Of a stretch of 46,252 nt of DNA, positions 9,199 through 18,381 are shown piece by piece (the stretch's first letter is position 1; each line of letters starts with the position of its first letter). The notes below the pieces were generated by a model. That model was not told the origin of the DNA and did no database searches. It saw nothing but the letters and a program-made list of their open reading frames with translations. The translations under genes and the position numbers were made by a program. The stretch covers positions 1 to 46,252 of the forward strand of contig JANXZC010000057.1 of NCBI GenBank assembly GCA_025355725.1, given 5' to 3'. The DNA comes from Syntrophus sp. (in: bacteria). Its GTDB lineage: Bacteria > Desulfobacterota > Syntrophia > Syntrophales > UBA8958.

Positions 9199-9341
9199 AC
9201 TCTTCGATCTCCTTTCAGGAAAATTATTGTTTATTCCTGCCTCTCTGCCAACCATTGTCATTTTTAATTCATAACACATAATATTTAAGAAATGAAGAAG
9301 GCATCTTCACTCGAACCAACGGATAATAATTCCCCATTCTT

Positions 9342-9382
9342 AAAAAAAAGCCCCGGCTCATCTTCTCAGACAGAACCGGGGC
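9342..9382 (-). terminator. Rho-independent terminator after the EMO gene
   Basis: On the minus strand GCCCCGG (9376-9382) pairs with CCGGGGC (9350-9356), followed directly by eight T residues (complement of 9342-9349). It starts 28 bases past the stop of the FeS oxidoreductase gene and separates the etf block from the acyl-CoA ligase. Confidence 0.88.
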
Positions 9383-9410
9383 ACTTTTTCTGACAAATTA
9401 GATCCTTACG

Positions 9411-11618
9411 TTATGCCTGGCAGACCTCAACCGGGGCTTTTTCTTCTTCGAGACCCATGCCCTTCCAGACGATCTCAGCGAGATCCAGGGCGACTATTTC
9501 TTCTTCCTTACCGTGGAACTTGAGGCCGTCGCTCATCATGGTCAGACAGAAGGGACATCCGACAGCGATGGTCTTGGCGCCGACATCGATGGCCTGCTTG
9601 GCCCGGGCGTCGTTAATGCGATCTCCGTGCTCTTCCATCCACATTCTGGCGCCGCCGGCGCCGCAGCAGAAGCTCTTCTCATGGTTCCGCTCCATCTCGA
9701 CGAGACGGGCGCCGGGGATCGCCTTGATGATCTTCCGGGGCTGGTCGTAGAGCTGGTTGTAACGACCCAGGAAACAGGAGTCATGGTAGGTAAAGCGGAC
9801 ATCGTCAACGGGGATCTTGATCTTGATCTTCCCCTTTTCAAGAAGATCCGCAATTATCTCGGTATGGTGATAGACCTCAAAATTGCCGCCGAAGTGGGGA
9901 TAATCCTTCTTCAGGGCGTTATAACCATGGGGACAGCTACAGATAACCTTCTTCACCCCATAGCCGTTCATCACCTCAATGTTGGCCTGGGCCATGGTCT
10001 GATAGAGGTATTCGTTACCGCCCCGCATGGCCGAATCGCCGCAGCAGCTCTCTTCCGTACCCAAAATGCCGAAGCTGACACCAGCCGTCTGGAGGATTTT
10101 GGCCAGGGCTACGGTGATCTTCTTGCCCCGGTCGTCAAATGAACCGGCGCAACCGACATAGAACAGATATTCTACATTGGGATCTTCGGAAAGGGTCTTC
10201 ACACCGAGTTCCTTGGCCCATTCACCCCGGAGATGGGCGCCAATGCCCCAGGGGTTGGAGTTGTTTTCCATGTTCCGGTAGGTCAACTGCAACTCCGGAG
10301 CAAAATCTGCCTCCATGAGAACCTTGAACTGCCGCATGCCGATGATCTTCGGCACATGTTCGATTGCGGCCGAGCAGTTTTCCATGCAGTACATGCAGTT
10401 GGTGCAGGCCCAGAGTTCATCGAGCTCAATGACCTCGCCGACCATGGCCTTCTCTGTAGGTTCCGGCCCTTTGGGCAGATTTTCATCAACAATCTTGTCC
10501 GCCTTGTCCAGCCAAGCAAAGAGGGCCTTCAGCTTCGGATTGATATTCTCCGACCCCTCCCCGGTACCCATGAGCTGCTCTTTCCTGGACGCAACCGCGC
10601 CGGGGGCCTTCTCCAGCCAGTATTCTTTCATATCCTGAACCAGCTTCTTGGGAGACAGGGGCTTCCCGGTCAGATAGGCGGGGCAGCCGTCCTGGCATCG
10701 CCCGCAACGGGTACAGGCATCGGAATCAAATATCTGTTTCCAGGTGAATTCTTCAATGGTTCCCACGCCAAAGGCCTCGGCGTTTTCGAAATCCTTGATC
10801 GGCTCTAACTGGCCGACGGGCTTCCGGGTTGCCATGAAGTAGTTGGCTGGGGTAGTTATGATGTGCATCAATCTTGAATAAGGAATATAGGCGATAAATC
10901 CCAGGGCAAACGCCGTGTGGATCCACCAGACCCATTTGTGCATCGCCTTCGCTGCCTCCGGGCCGACGCCGGTAAAGGCCTTGGCAAGGGTCCAGCCCAC
11001 AAAGGACCAGACTTCCCAGGGCGTCTGCTGCCAGGTTACGCTGATGCGCAGGGCCTCGATGATAAAACCCGTGACAATAATTCCGGCAATGAGAAGCAGG
11101 ACAATCGCGTCATCGGGCCGGTTATCCGGCTCCCCTTTGTAACCGAGGCGATCCGGTTTCGTGAGATAACGTCTGTCCAGGGCCATAAGTACACCGACCA
11201 GGACGGCCAGTCCGAACAGGTCCATCAGGAAAGAAAAGAACAGATAGAACTTCCCGATGAGAAAGGGCACGCCCAGGGGTTCGGCCACATGAAACTCCGT
11301 GGCGTCAAAGGCGGCTCCGAAAAAAAGTACGACAAAACCAAAAAAGATCAGGCCATGCATGACGCCCGGATAGGGATCCGACCAAGTTTTAATCTGGAGC
11401 AGCCCGTTTTTCAGCAGCGCTTTGATCCGTTCATTTCTGTCATCTGCCCGGTTCTCGGGCTTGCCGATCGCTGTCCACATGAGCCAGCGCCGATATACCC
11501 CATAGGCAAAGATGGCCATGGCGACAAAGGTCAAGGCAAACAAGATGGGTTCAAAATGCTCGGCGTTCCAGAAAACCTCCCTGCCTTCATGGCCTATCGA
11601 AAAAGTTGATAGCTCCAT
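9411..11618 (-). CDS. Membrane FeS oxidoreductase of the EtfAB:quinone oxidoreductase (EMO, DUF224) type
   Basis: A 735-residue protein. Residues ~20-260 hold about six membrane helices of a NarI-like cytochrome b domain with conserved histidines (VMHGLIFFG, WWIHTAFALG, SRLMHII). Next come two cysteine clusters for [4Fe-4S] centres (CTRCGRCQDGCP at 302-312; CTNCMYCMENC at 405-415) and two CCG-type cysteine-rich domains (ESCCGDSA and SFCCGAGGARMW). This is the architecture of proteins that carry electrons from reduced EtfAB to menaquinone in syntrophic and metal-reducing bacteria. The start at 11618 (MELSTFSIG) has GGGAGG 5 bases upstream and removes a basic, non-homologous extension. It is the third gene of etfB-etfA-EMO, after a terminator that may lower its expression. 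Confidence 0.92.
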   Translation of the reverse strand: MELSTFSIGHEGREVFWNAEHFEPILFALTFVAMAIFAYGVYRRWLMWTAIGKPENRADDRNERIKALLKNGLLQIKTWSDPYPGVMHGLIFFGFVVLFFGAAFDATEFHVAEPLGVPFLIGKFYLFFSFLMDLFGLAVLVGVLMALDRRYLTKPDRLGYKGEPDNRPDDAIVLLLIAGIIVTGFIIEALRISVTWQQTPWEVWSFVGWTLAKAFTGVGPEAAKAMHKWVWWIHTAFALGFIAYIPYSRLMHIITTPANYFMATRKPVGQLEPIKDFENAEAFGVGTIEEFTWKQIFDSDACTRCGRCQDGCPAYLTGKPLSPKKLVQDMKEYWLEKAPGAVASRKEQLMGTGEGSENINPKLKALFAWLDKADKIVDENLPKGPEPTEKAMVGEVIELDELWACTNCMYCMENCSAAIEHVPKIIGMRQFKVLMEADFAPELQLTYRNMENNSNPWGIGAHLRGEWAKELGVKTLSEDPNVEYLFYVGCAGSFDDRGKKITVALAKILQTAGVSFGILGTEESCCGDSAMRGGNEYLYQTMAQANIEVMNGYGVKKVICSCPHGYNALKKDYPHFGGNFEVYHHTEIIADLLEKGKIKIKIPVDDVRFTYHDSCFLGRYNQLYDQPRKIIKAIPGARLVEMERNHEKSFCCGAGGARMWMEEHGDRINDARAKQAIDVGAKTIAVGCPFCLTMMSDGLKFHGKEEEIVALDLAEIVWKGMGLEEEKAPVEVCQA

Positions 11619-11706
11619 ACATCCTCCCTGACTCGTGACCGGGGGGACCACCCCGCAGAACCGCCGGTTGATCTTCCCAAGTCTCGCGACATAATGTTGT
11701 ACAACG

Positions 11707-11742
11707 AAAAAACCGGGAACGGCTTGGGGGCCGCTCCCGGTT
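11707..11742 (-). terminator. Intra-operon terminator between etfA and the EMO gene
   Basis: On the minus strand AACCGGGA and TCCCGGTT form an 8-bp stem with an inner GCGGC/GCCG pairing, followed by a run of six T residues. It begins 8 bases after the etfA stop. The EMO gene lies 90 bases further on the same strand, so read-through would give more EtfAB than membrane acceptor, or EMO has its own promoter in 11619-11706, where I see no consensus. Confidence 0.85.
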
Positions 11743-11749
11743 ATGGTTT

Positions 11750-12727
11750 TTAAGCCAACAGCTTCTTGACTTCCTGGGTCAGCGCGGGAACGACCTTGAA
11801 GAGGTCGTCCACGATACCGTAATCGGCCCTCGCAAAGATCGGGGCCTCGGCATCCTTGTTGATCGCCACAATGTACTTCGAGGAGCTCATCCCAGCGAGA
11901 TGCTGGATGGCGCCGGAAATACCGCAGGCGATGTAGAGGTTCGGGGAAACGACCTTGCCGGTCTGACCGACCTGATCGGCCTGGGGACGCCAACCGGCGT
12001 CAACTGCTGCTCGGGAGGCGCCAACGGCGGCTCCGAGAAGACCTGCCAGCTCTTCCAGCATGGCATAATTCTCGGGACCCTTCATACCGCGGCCACCGGA
12101 AACGATGATATTCGCCTCTGCCACATCAATCTTGCCGGCAGCCTCTTTCAGAATTTCGGCTACCTTGGTTTTCAAAGCCGACGCATCCAGGCCCGCATCA
12201 AACTTAACCACTTCTCCCGCTTTGGCGCACTCTACGATGGGAAAAACATTGGGTCGCAGGGAGGCCATCTGGGGGAACGTATCAATTAGGATTTCGCCGA
12301 AGCACTTGCCGGCGTACATGGGACGGATGGCGCACAGTTTGCCGTCGGCAATCTTGACATCCGTACAATCCGTGGCCATACCTGTCGCCAATTTGCCTAC
12401 GAGGCTGGCGGAGAGATCCTTGCCCTGAGCGGAAGCGCCAAGAAACAGGATGGCAGGATCATTTTCTTTCACAATCTTCGCTACGGCCGTCGCATGGGCG
12501 TCGGTCGTATAGGGTTCCAGGGCGGCATTGTCCGCCACATAAACTTTATCCACACCATATTTTGCAAGCTCAGCAGCCATGGCCTCAACGCCGGAGCCGC
12601 ACAGAACGGCGCCGACCTCTTCGCCAAGCTTATCCGCCAGTTTCCTGGCCGTGCTGGCGAGCTCAAAGCTGACCTTTCTCAAGGCGCCGTCTCTCTGTTC
12701 TGCTACTATCCATACACCTTTTGCCAT
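11750..12727 (-). CDS. etfA: Electron transfer flavoprotein, alpha subunit
   Basis: A 325-residue EtfA. The N-terminal half is the variable alpha/beta domain. The C-terminal FAD domain shows [12 protein letters not shown] (~209-220), then [11 protein letters not shown], a [20 protein letters not shown] segment and the terminal [21 protein letters not shown]. With EtfB it forms the soluble heterodimer that takes electrons from acyl-CoA dehydrogenases. ATG at 12727 follows an AGGAGG site. It lies 29 bases after etfB. A terminator follows, then the membrane acceptor. The adjacent DUF224 membrane gene favours delivery to quinone rather than flavin-based bifurcation, though sequence alone does not exclude the latter. 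Confidence 0.96.
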   Translation of the reverse strand: MAKGVWIVAEQRDGALRKVSFELASTARKLADKLGEEVGAVLCGSGVEAMAAELAKYGVDKVYVADNAALEPYTTDAHATAVAKIVKENDPAILFLGASAQGKDLSASLVGKLATGMATDCTDVKIADGKLCAIRPMYAGKCFGEILIDTFPQMASLRPNVFPIVECAKAGEVVKFDAGLDASALKTKVAEILKEAAGKIDVAEANIIVSGGRGMKGPENYAMLEELAGLLGAAVGASRAAVDAGWRPQADQVGQTGKVVSPNLYIACGISGAIQHLAGMSSSKYIVAINKDAEAPIFARADYGIVDDLFKVVPALTQEVKKLLA

Positions 12728-12756
12728 CTTCTTATTCCTCCATGATCATTGATAAT

Positions 12757-13530
12757 TTAGATAACCTTCGCCTCTTCCCTAAGCAGCTTTGCCAGCTCGG
12801 CAGCCTTACCTTCGGGCGTATCGTCCGCGCAGAGGATCTTTCCAGGGGGTCGCGCGGGGGGCGGTGTGAACTTGGCAACCTTGGACTTCGAGGCGCCGCT
12901 CACGCCGAGGTCGGCGGCTTTCTTGATATCAACGGGCTTCTTCTTCGCCTTCATGATGCCGGGCAGGGATGCATAGCGGGGCTCGTTCAATCCCTTGGTA
13001 GCCGTAATCACGCAGGGCAGGGACGTAGCAACGACCACTGCAGCCCCTTCGATGGGTCGGGTTGCCTTGACGGCAGTCCCGTCAATCTCCAGTTTCGTCG
13101 CAAAGGTCACCTGGGGAATGCCGAGGATCTCCGCGAGGATGGAGCCTACCTGGGCTGAGTCGTCGTCAATTGAGCGCTGACCGCAGAAGATGATGTCATA
13201 GGGAACGCCCTTGATCGCGGCGGCCAGTGCCTCGGCCGTAGCATAAGCATCGGCGTTGTAAAGGGCGGGATCATCGATCTGGATGCCCTTTTCGGCGCCC
13301 ATGGCCAGGGCGGTGCGGATGGTTTCCATCGTCCGGGCCGGGCCCATGGAAACAATGGTTACCTCGCCGCCAAATTTCTCTTTGAGCTTCAGGGCTTCTT
13401 CGACGCCGAATTCGTCATAGGGATTCATAACCCATTTGATGCCGCCCTCTTCGATCCCAGAACCGTCACCTTTTACTTTGATCTGGGCTTCCGTATCCGG
13501 AACCTGCTTTACACATGCAACAATATTCAC
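12757..13530 (-). CDS. etfB: Electron transfer flavoprotein, beta subunit
   Basis: A 257-residue EtfB with the family start MNIVACVKQVPDTEAQIKV, the MNPYDEFGVEEAL segment, the AMP/flavin-binding region DIIFCGQRSIDDDSAQVG and the ETF signature-like block around VVVATSLPCVITATKGLNEPR. It pairs with EtfA from the next gene. A GGAGG-like site (AGGAGGAC) precedes the ATG at 13530. The C-terminal tail (PPPARPPGKILCADDTPEGKAAELAKLLREEAKVI, in part) matches group members of normal length. Upstream is acs on the same strand, 141 bases away across a palindromic hairpin. Confidence 0.96.
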   Translation of the reverse strand: MNIVACVKQVPDTEAQIKVKGDGSGIEEGGIKWVMNPYDEFGVEEALKLKEKFGGEVTIVSMGPARTMETIRTALAMGAEKGIQIDDPALYNADAYATAEALAAAIKGVPYDIIFCGQRSIDDDSAQVGSILAEILGIPQVTFATKLEIDGTAVKATRPIEGAAVVVATSLPCVITATKGLNEPRYASLPGIMKAKKKPVDIKKAADLGVSGASKSKVAKFTPPPARPPGKILCADDTPEGKAAELAKLLREEAKVI

Positions 13531-13624
13531 ACTGTCCTCCTTCCTGAACCGACGCCCGGTTCGGAACCGGTGCGTCCTTCAGATAATTAATGTCCGATTT
13601 TAGTAAACTATCGCGATAACCGAG

Positions 13625-13663
13625 TTTCCCTGCCCTCATCCGCAAAGGATAAGGACAGGGAAA
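13625..13663. terminator. 17-bp palindromic hairpin between acs and etfB
   Basis: Bases 13625-13641 and 13647-13663 pair over all 17 positions (two G-T wobbles) around a 5-base loop. It begins 9 bases past the acs stop. The stem ends in TTT/AAA but no T-run follows on the minus strand, so it may end acs transcription weakly or act as an mRNA-stabilising 3' structure in an acs-etfBA transcript. Confidence 0.6.
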
Positions 13664-13671
13664 ATTTAATC

Positions 13672-15642
13672 TTACAGTCTGTTTTTGACGAGATCATCGA
13701 CCACAGACGGATCCGCCAGGGTCGTCGTATCGCCGAGTTCGCCGATAAGATCGGCGGCGATCTTCTTCAGGATTCTTCTCATGATCTTACCACTGCGGGT
13801 CTTGGGCAGACCATCGGCCCACTGGATCTTCTCCGGGGTGGCGATGGGTCCGATCAGGGTCCGCACATGGGCGACCAGTTCCTTCTTCAGATCATCCGAT
13901 TTCGCGATGCCGCTCTTCAGGGTAACGTAGGCGTAAATGGACTGCCCCTTAATATCATGGGGATAACCAACGACAGCCGCCTCGGCAACCTTGGGATGGG
14001 CCACGAGGGCGCTTTCGACTTCCGCCGTACCCATTCTGTGACCGGATACGTTGATGACGTCGTCGATACGGCCCGTAATCTGATAGTAACCGTCTTTGTC
14101 TCTCCGGCAGCCGTCGCCGGTGACATAGTAACCGGGGAACTGCTCGAAGTAGGTCTCCTGGAAACGCTTGGGATCGCCATAGACGCCCCGCATGATGCCG
14201 GGCCAGGGAATCTTGATGCACAGTGCCCCCGAGGCTACCGTATCGGTCAGCTCCTTGCCTTCGTCATCAACAAGAATCGGCCAGACGCCCATGAAGGGCA
14301 CGGTGGCCATACCGGGTTTGATGTCAATGGCCCCAGGGAGCGGCGTAATCAGGATTCCGCCCGTTTCGGTCTGCCACCACGTATCGACGATGGGGCATTC
14401 GCCGCGGCCGATGACGTTGTAGTACCAGTTCCATGCTTCGGGGTTGATGGGTTCGCCGACGGTGCCGAGGATTCTCAGGCTGGAGATGTCGGCCTTCTTG
14501 ACCCACTCGTTGCCTTCCTTGGCGATGGCGCGGATGGCCGTGGGGGCGGTGTAGAAGATGTTGACCTTATACTTTTCCACGGTCTTCCAGAAGCGGCTCA
14601 TGTCAGGATAGTTGGGAACGCCTTCGAACATGACGGAAGTGGCGCCGTTGCAGAGCGGGCCGTAGACAATGTAGGAATGTCCCGTGACCCAGCCGATGTC
14701 GGCGGTACACCAGTAGACATCATCTTCATGGTAATCGAAGACCATCTTGTGGGTGTAGGCCGCAAAGGTGAGATAACCGCCCGTGGTGTGCATAACGCCC
14801 TTGGGTTTCCCCGTCGAGCCGGAGGTATAAAGAATGAAAAGGGGATCTTCCGCATCCATCCATTCGGGAGGACAATCAGCGGATACCTTGGCCATGGCCT
14901 CATCCCAATAGATGTCGCGGCCGGCGGTCATATCGCACTTGATCTTGTCGCCTACACGCTTCACGACGACGATCTTTTCCACGGAGGGGCAATCGGCAAC
15001 GGCGGCGTCGGCGCCGTCCTTCTGGGGAATAGCCTTGGAGCCCCGGAAGGTCCCGTCGCAGGTGACGAGCACCTTGGTCGTCGAGTCCAGAAGTCTGTCT
15101 TTCAGGGAGTCGGAGCTGAATCCACCAAAGACGATGCTGTGGATGGCGCCGATGCGGGTGCAGGCCAGCATGCTGATGGCGAGCTCGGGAATCATGGGGA
15201 GGTACAGGCAGACACGGTCGCCCTTGTTTACTCCCAGACCCTTGAGGACATTGGCAAACTTGCATACTTCTTCGTGCATCTGCTTGTAGGTCAGGGCCCT
15301 TTGCTCACCGGGTTCGTTGCCTTCCCACTGGATGGCGACTTTATTGGCCCTGGTCTTGAGGTTCTTGTCGAGGCAGTTGTAAGAAACGTTCAGTTTCCCG
15401 CCCTCGAAGAACTTTACATAGATTTCGCCCTTCTTGATATCGAAGTTGTAGTCCATAACCTTATCGAAGGGCTTGAACCATTCCACATACTCTTTGCCGA
15501 TCTCCGACCAGAAACCGTTCGGGTCTTCAATGGATCGCTTCCAGAGCTTGTCATAGGCTTCCCTGCCGCTGATAAAGGCCATTTTCTTGATCTTCTCCGG
15601 TACCGGATATACCTCTTTTAACTGAACCTTCTCTTCTGCCAT
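13672..15642 (-). CDS. acs: Acetyl-CoA synthetase (AMP-forming)
   Basis: A 656-residue enzyme of the Acs type, the usual length, that makes acetyl-CoA from acetate, ATP and CoA. Visible signatures are the N-terminal [23 protein letters not shown]-loop [29 protein letters not shown] in the A5 motif, [28 protein letters not shown] (in part) and the terminal [15 protein letters not shown] holding the acetylatable catalytic lysine. AGGGAGGT lies 10 bases before the ATG at 15642. It leads the energy block acs-etfB-etfA-EMO and is divergent from the porin gene across an 800-bp gap. Confidence 0.97.
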   Translation of the reverse strand: MAEEKVQLKEVYPVPEKIKKMAFISGREAYDKLWKRSIEDPNGFWSEIGKEYVEWFKPFDKVMDYNFDIKKGEIYVKFFEGGKLNVSYNCLDKNLKTRANKVAIQWEGNEPGEQRALTYKQMHEEVCKFANVLKGLGVNKGDRVCLYLPMIPELAISMLACTRIGAIHSIVFGGFSSDSLKDRLLDSTTKVLVTCDGTFRGSKAIPQKDGADAAVADCPSVEKIVVVKRVGDKIKCDMTAGRDIYWDEAMAKVSADCPPEWMDAEDPLFILYTSGSTGKPKGVMHTTGGYLTFAAYTHKMVFDYHEDDVYWCTADIGWVTGHSYIVYGPLCNGATSVMFEGVPNYPDMSRFWKTVEKYKVNIFYTAPTAIRAIAKEGNEWVKKADISSLRILGTVGEPINPEAWNWYYNVIGRGECPIVDTWWQTETGGILITPLPGAIDIKPGMATVPFMGVWPILVDDEGKELTDTVASGALCIKIPWPGIMRGVYGDPKRFQETYFEQFPGYYVTGDGCRRDKDGYYQITGRIDDVINVSGHRMGTAEVESALVAHPKVAEAAVVGYPHDIKGQSIYAYVTLKSGIAKSDDLKKELVAHVRTLIGPIATPEKIQWADGLPKTRSGKIMRRILKKIAADLIGELGDTTTLADPSVVDDLVKNRL

Positions 15643-15976
15643 ACTGTTTTGTACCTCCCTAATTATTTGGATGATCTTGTCAGGATACTCTTTCGGGGGC
15701 CCCGGTCATGACTCGCCGCTCCCCGGACAACCACACTTCACGAGGCGTCCGATTCATCAAAAAACAGCGACCACATTGGCCTGTCCGACGGGGCAAGATC
15801 CCTACTTTTCGGTGTTGACAAGGTAAACGTCGAGGTGACCATGAGGTCCCGACTTGACGCGACTTGCAGTATATCAAGATGCCTCTCATGTCAAGAGATA
15901 TTTTGGCATTTTGGCTGTTTCGCCACCCCACCGCCGGGCCTTGTCTATCGTGTCAAAATTGCAACTTCTTTTTTAG

Positions 15977-16000
15977 ATGTGTGTCGATTTCGACGCACAT
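15977..16000. promoter_or_regulatory. 24-bp dyad, candidate operator
   Basis: ATGTGTGTCGA and TCGACGCACAT face each other across TT; 10 of 11 positions pair exactly and one as G-T. It lies roughly midway between the two divergent genes. The symmetry suits a dimeric regulator. The regulator is unknown. Confidence 0.35.
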
Positions 16001-16185
16001 GGGTGCATCAATATCTCCAGCCCAGCCCGGACAAAGGGAAGCGAATAATCAAGAGTGCTTATTATCAATTTGAGGGATGAGACGGTAATGTCCAAAATGA
16101 AGAGCGTGTCGATACGGTCAGCACAACATATCGCTTTTTGCCGGCACGGGGCGGACAACTTTAAAGAACTTTTTTAAACGGCAGG

Positions 16186-16199
16186 GGCATATAAATTGC
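16186..16199 (+). promoter_or_regulatory. Candidate sigma-54 promoter for the porin
   Basis: GGCATATAAATTGC has the -24 GG and -12 GC with exactly 10 bases between them, and TTGC matches the -12 consensus; the T before GG is replaced by G. The start site would be near 16211, 234 bases before the porin ATG, placing the 16215-16228 palindrome just after it. One such match in 800 bases can be chance. Confidence 0.35.
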
Positions 16200-16214
16200 T
16201 TTAAAAGAGTCCGC

Positions 16215-16228
16215 CGACAAATTTGTCG
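16215..16228. promoter_or_regulatory. 14-bp perfect palindrome upstream of the porin
   Basis: CGACAAATTTGTCG is perfectly self-complementary, and a second half-site TTTTGTCGAA follows at 16251-16260. The position between the two candidate porin promoters suits an operator. No regulator can be named. Confidence 0.4.
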
Positions 16229-16266
16229 AATTTTTATCAGGAGCGGCAATTTTTGTCGAAAAGGTC

Positions 16267-16295
16267 TTGACTTCCCCGATTGGGAATGTTAGGGT
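16267..16295 (+). promoter_or_regulatory. Candidate sigma-70 promoter for the porin
   Basis: TTGACT (16267-16272) and TAGGGT (16290-16295) are separated by 17 bases. The -35 is near consensus (5 of 6), the -10 is weak. Start would be near 16302, about 140 bases before the porin ATG. Confidence 0.35.
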
Positions 16296-16444
16296 CCCCG
16301 CAACTGAAAACGAAAGGAGGGAGGCTTGGCAAGTCAAATCCAATTGAAATCAGTCAGTTAGCGGCAAGGAGTCTCCTTTGGGAATGCCCGTTCCGAAAGG
16401 AGAAAAGAAAAATTCGACACAATCAACTCTCTTAGGAGGAGAAA

Positions 16445-18022
16445 ATGAAGAAATTTTGGGTAATTTTACTGTCTCTCGGTCTGCTCATGGCCTTCGCCAT
16501 GCCCGCCGCGGCAGTAGATGTAAAGTTCAGCGGCCACTACTACGCCCAGGGCTGGTACGTGGATAACCCCTCGGTAATGAACAAGGACAATGCGCCCGCG
16601 GGTGCTACAAATTTGGGCGCCAACGCCTTCTACTCCCAGCAGTTCCGTCTGACAACGGAATTTCAGGTCGTCGAAGGCCTGAAGCTGGTCACCCGTTTTG
16701 ACGCCCTGGAAAAAAGGTGGGGCGATCAGTCCTGGGCAGGCGGCGTCGGCGAGACCCAGACCCGCTCATCAGCAGCCGGCAGCGGCAGTACTACTACTGC
16801 AGGTCCGAACTACGGATCAAAGCTGCAGGAAAATATCGAATTTGAGCGCGCCTATCTGGATTTCAACGTTCCCTTCGGTAAATTCCAGGTCGGTTACATG
16901 CAGTTCCTCATGTGGGGTACGGACTTCCTGAACACCCCCCTCTCCGCCGGCGGTATCCGTTACTACTATACTCAGGGTCCCTTGATGGTCGTAGCCGCAA
17001 TCGAGAAGCGCGCTGAAGGCGTAGGCCTCTACGGTGGCAAATACGGCGGTGGTACTGCTGCTGCTCCTGGTCTGGGAACAAGCACTATCGGTGCTGCCAA
17101 CGACGCCGACAGGGATGTCTATGACCTCGGCGGCATTTACAAGTTCGGCGCCGGTGAGGCGGGCCTCCTCTATCAGTACGCACGCAGTTCCCTGCAGAAG
17201 TTCGAGTACGCTAACGGTTATGTGGCCAACCTTAACATTCTTCTGCCCTACGCAAAATTGACTTTCGGAAATTTCTTTGTTGAGGGCGAGGCTTATTATG
17301 GATTCGGCAGTGTTCGCGCCTATGATAATAACGGCGCAACAACAACCAACGGCGCATCCTCGGCAGCTAACGGCAACAGGGCTCAGGATGTCGGCATTAG
17401 CGCCATGGGCCTGTTCCTGCACGCCAAGTATGACCTCAAACCCGCCTATTTTGGTGGGCAGTTTGTCTACATGTCGGGTGACGACAATCAGAACAGCGAC
17501 AAGATGACCGGTGGTATCGCCGGGCTGTTCAGTGCAAACTACGGCTTCAACCGCGCCCTGATCCTCTGGAACGCCGATTACGGCGACAACATGGGCAACA
17601 TGAAGGGAAACATTACTTCCGCTATCGGGTCCACTAACGTGAGAGTACCGGCCGCGTCCTATCAGGTCAACCAGTTCATGGATAACGTCTGGTTCTATCA
17701 GCTCTATGTCGGCGTGCAGCCCACGCCCAAGATGGACATCAAATTGGCTTTCTCGATCGCCTCTGCGGACAAGAAACCCAAGAACGACGTGGGTACGGTC
17801 GGTTCCGCCGGTTACTACACCGGCAATACGGTTAAAGAGTTCGCATCGAATTCGTACGGATCGGAACTTGACTTGACCGCTTCCTACAAGATCTATGACA
17901 ACCTAACCTATATGATCGGCGCCGGTTACCTCTGGACAGGCGACTACTTCAAGGGTTATGACGCTGGTGTCGCGGTTCAAAACAATTACCTCCTTTCCCA
18001 CCGGCTGACCTTGAACTTCTAA
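16445..18022 (+). CDS. Outer-membrane beta-barrel porin
   Basis: A 525-residue protein with a classic signal peptide (MKKFWVILLSLGLLMAFAMP then AAA, cleavage before VDVKFSGHY). The mature part is rich in alternating aromatic/polar strands, Gly and Asn, and ends RLTLNF with the terminal phenylalanine recognised by the BAM machinery. No domain gives a substrate. It is likely an abundant porin, judged by the strong AGGAGG 5 bases before the ATG, its single-gene unit, the long upstream regulatory region and a strong terminator. Divergence from acs suggests, but does not prove, a role in uptake of acids. Confidence 0.85.
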   Translation: MKKFWVILLSLGLLMAFAMPAAAVDVKFSGHYYAQGWYVDNPSVMNKDNAPAGATNLGANAFYSQQFRLTTEFQVVEGLKLVTRFDALEKRWGDQSWAGGVGETQTRSSAAGSGSTTTAGPNYGSKLQENIEFERAYLDFNVPFGKFQVGYMQFLMWGTDFLNTPLSAGGIRYYYTQGPLMVVAAIEKRAEGVGLYGGKYGGGTAAAPGLGTSTIGAANDADRDVYDLGGIYKFGAGEAGLLYQYARSSLQKFEYANGYVANLNILLPYAKLTFGNFFVEGEAYYGFGSVRAYDNNGATTTNGASSAANGNRAQDVGISAMGLFLHAKYDLKPAYFGGQFVYMSGDDNQNSDKMTGGIAGLFSANYGFNRALILWNADYGDNMGNMKGNITSAIGSTNVRVPAASYQVNQFMDNVWFYQLYVGVQPTPKMDIKLAFSIASADKKPKNDVGTVGSAGYYTGNTVKEFASNSYGSELDLTASYKIYDNLTYMIGAGYLWTGDYFKGYDAGVAVQNNYLLSHRLTLNF

Positions 18023-18050
18023 GCATGTTCAAGTAACACAGCAAACCTTT

Positions 18051-18092
18051 AAAAGCCCCGGCGGGCAGTATCCCGCCGGGGCTTTTCTTTTT
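18051..18092 (+). terminator. Strong Rho-independent terminator after the porin
   Basis: A perfect 15-bp stem (18051-18065 with 18072-18086) around a 6-base loop, followed by T-rich CTTTTT. It begins 29 bases past the porin stop. Confidence 0.95.
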
Positions 18093-18164
18093 CAAAAATA
18101 TCATGTTGCCTCAGAAATATTCTTCGTGTATACTCCCGCAGCAAAACAGCCTTGAAGGAGATTT

Positions 18165-18368
18165 ATGCCCCTCTACGATTTTGAATGCCGCAAATGCCAA
18201 TTCAAGTTTGAGGCCTTCCTGAAGATGAAGGAGGCCCCGGACGCCCTGACCTGCCCGGAATGCGGGTCTGATAAACCGCAAAAGTTAGTAACGGCTTTCC
18301 AGACGAACTCCTGGTCGAGCTTCCTCGATACCATGGAGAAAAAGGTCAACCCCCAAAAATTCAAATAA
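18165..18368 (+). CDS. FmdB-type zinc-ribbon protein
   Basis: A 67-residue protein starting MPLYDFECRKCQFKFEAF, with CxxC pairs at CRKC and CPEC, as in the FmdB/CxxC putative regulatory family. Such proteins bind one zinc; their role is unsettled. The ATG has GAAGGAG 6 bases upstream. It lies 13 bases before the apparent start of hflX on the same strand, so the two are likely one operon. Confidence 0.9.
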   Translation: MPLYDFECRKCQFKFEAFLKMKEAPDALTCPECGSDKPQKLVTAFQTNSWSSFLDTMEKKVNPQKFK

Positions 18369-18381
18369 CAGGGGGTCCCCA

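Larger units (their letters stand above)
15643..16444. other. Divergent regulatory gap between acs and the porin gene
   Basis: About 800 bases with no credible gene: the short open frames in it lack ribosome sites and recognisable protein character. It holds two dyads (15977-16000 and 16215-16228), a sigma-54-like site and a sigma-70-like site facing the porin, described separately. The leader between the likely porin start sites and the porin ATG is 150-230 bases, long enough for post-transcriptional control. No RNA gene or mobile element was recognised. Confidence 0.6.

Noticed and set aside
10233-11609. Plus-strand open frames of 191 and 230 codons
   Set aside because: Antisense to the EMO gene; shadows of its codon bias.
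13867-15621. 584-codon open frame on the plus strand
   Set aside because: It lies wholly antisense to acs, whose motifs and length are perfect; the long frame reflects GC-rich third-position bias, and the protein has no recognisable family features.
15835-16080. Two short overlapping plus-strand frames in the acs-porin gap
   Set aside because: No ribosome site, no protein-like composition, and the region holds regulatory dyads; treated as non-coding.
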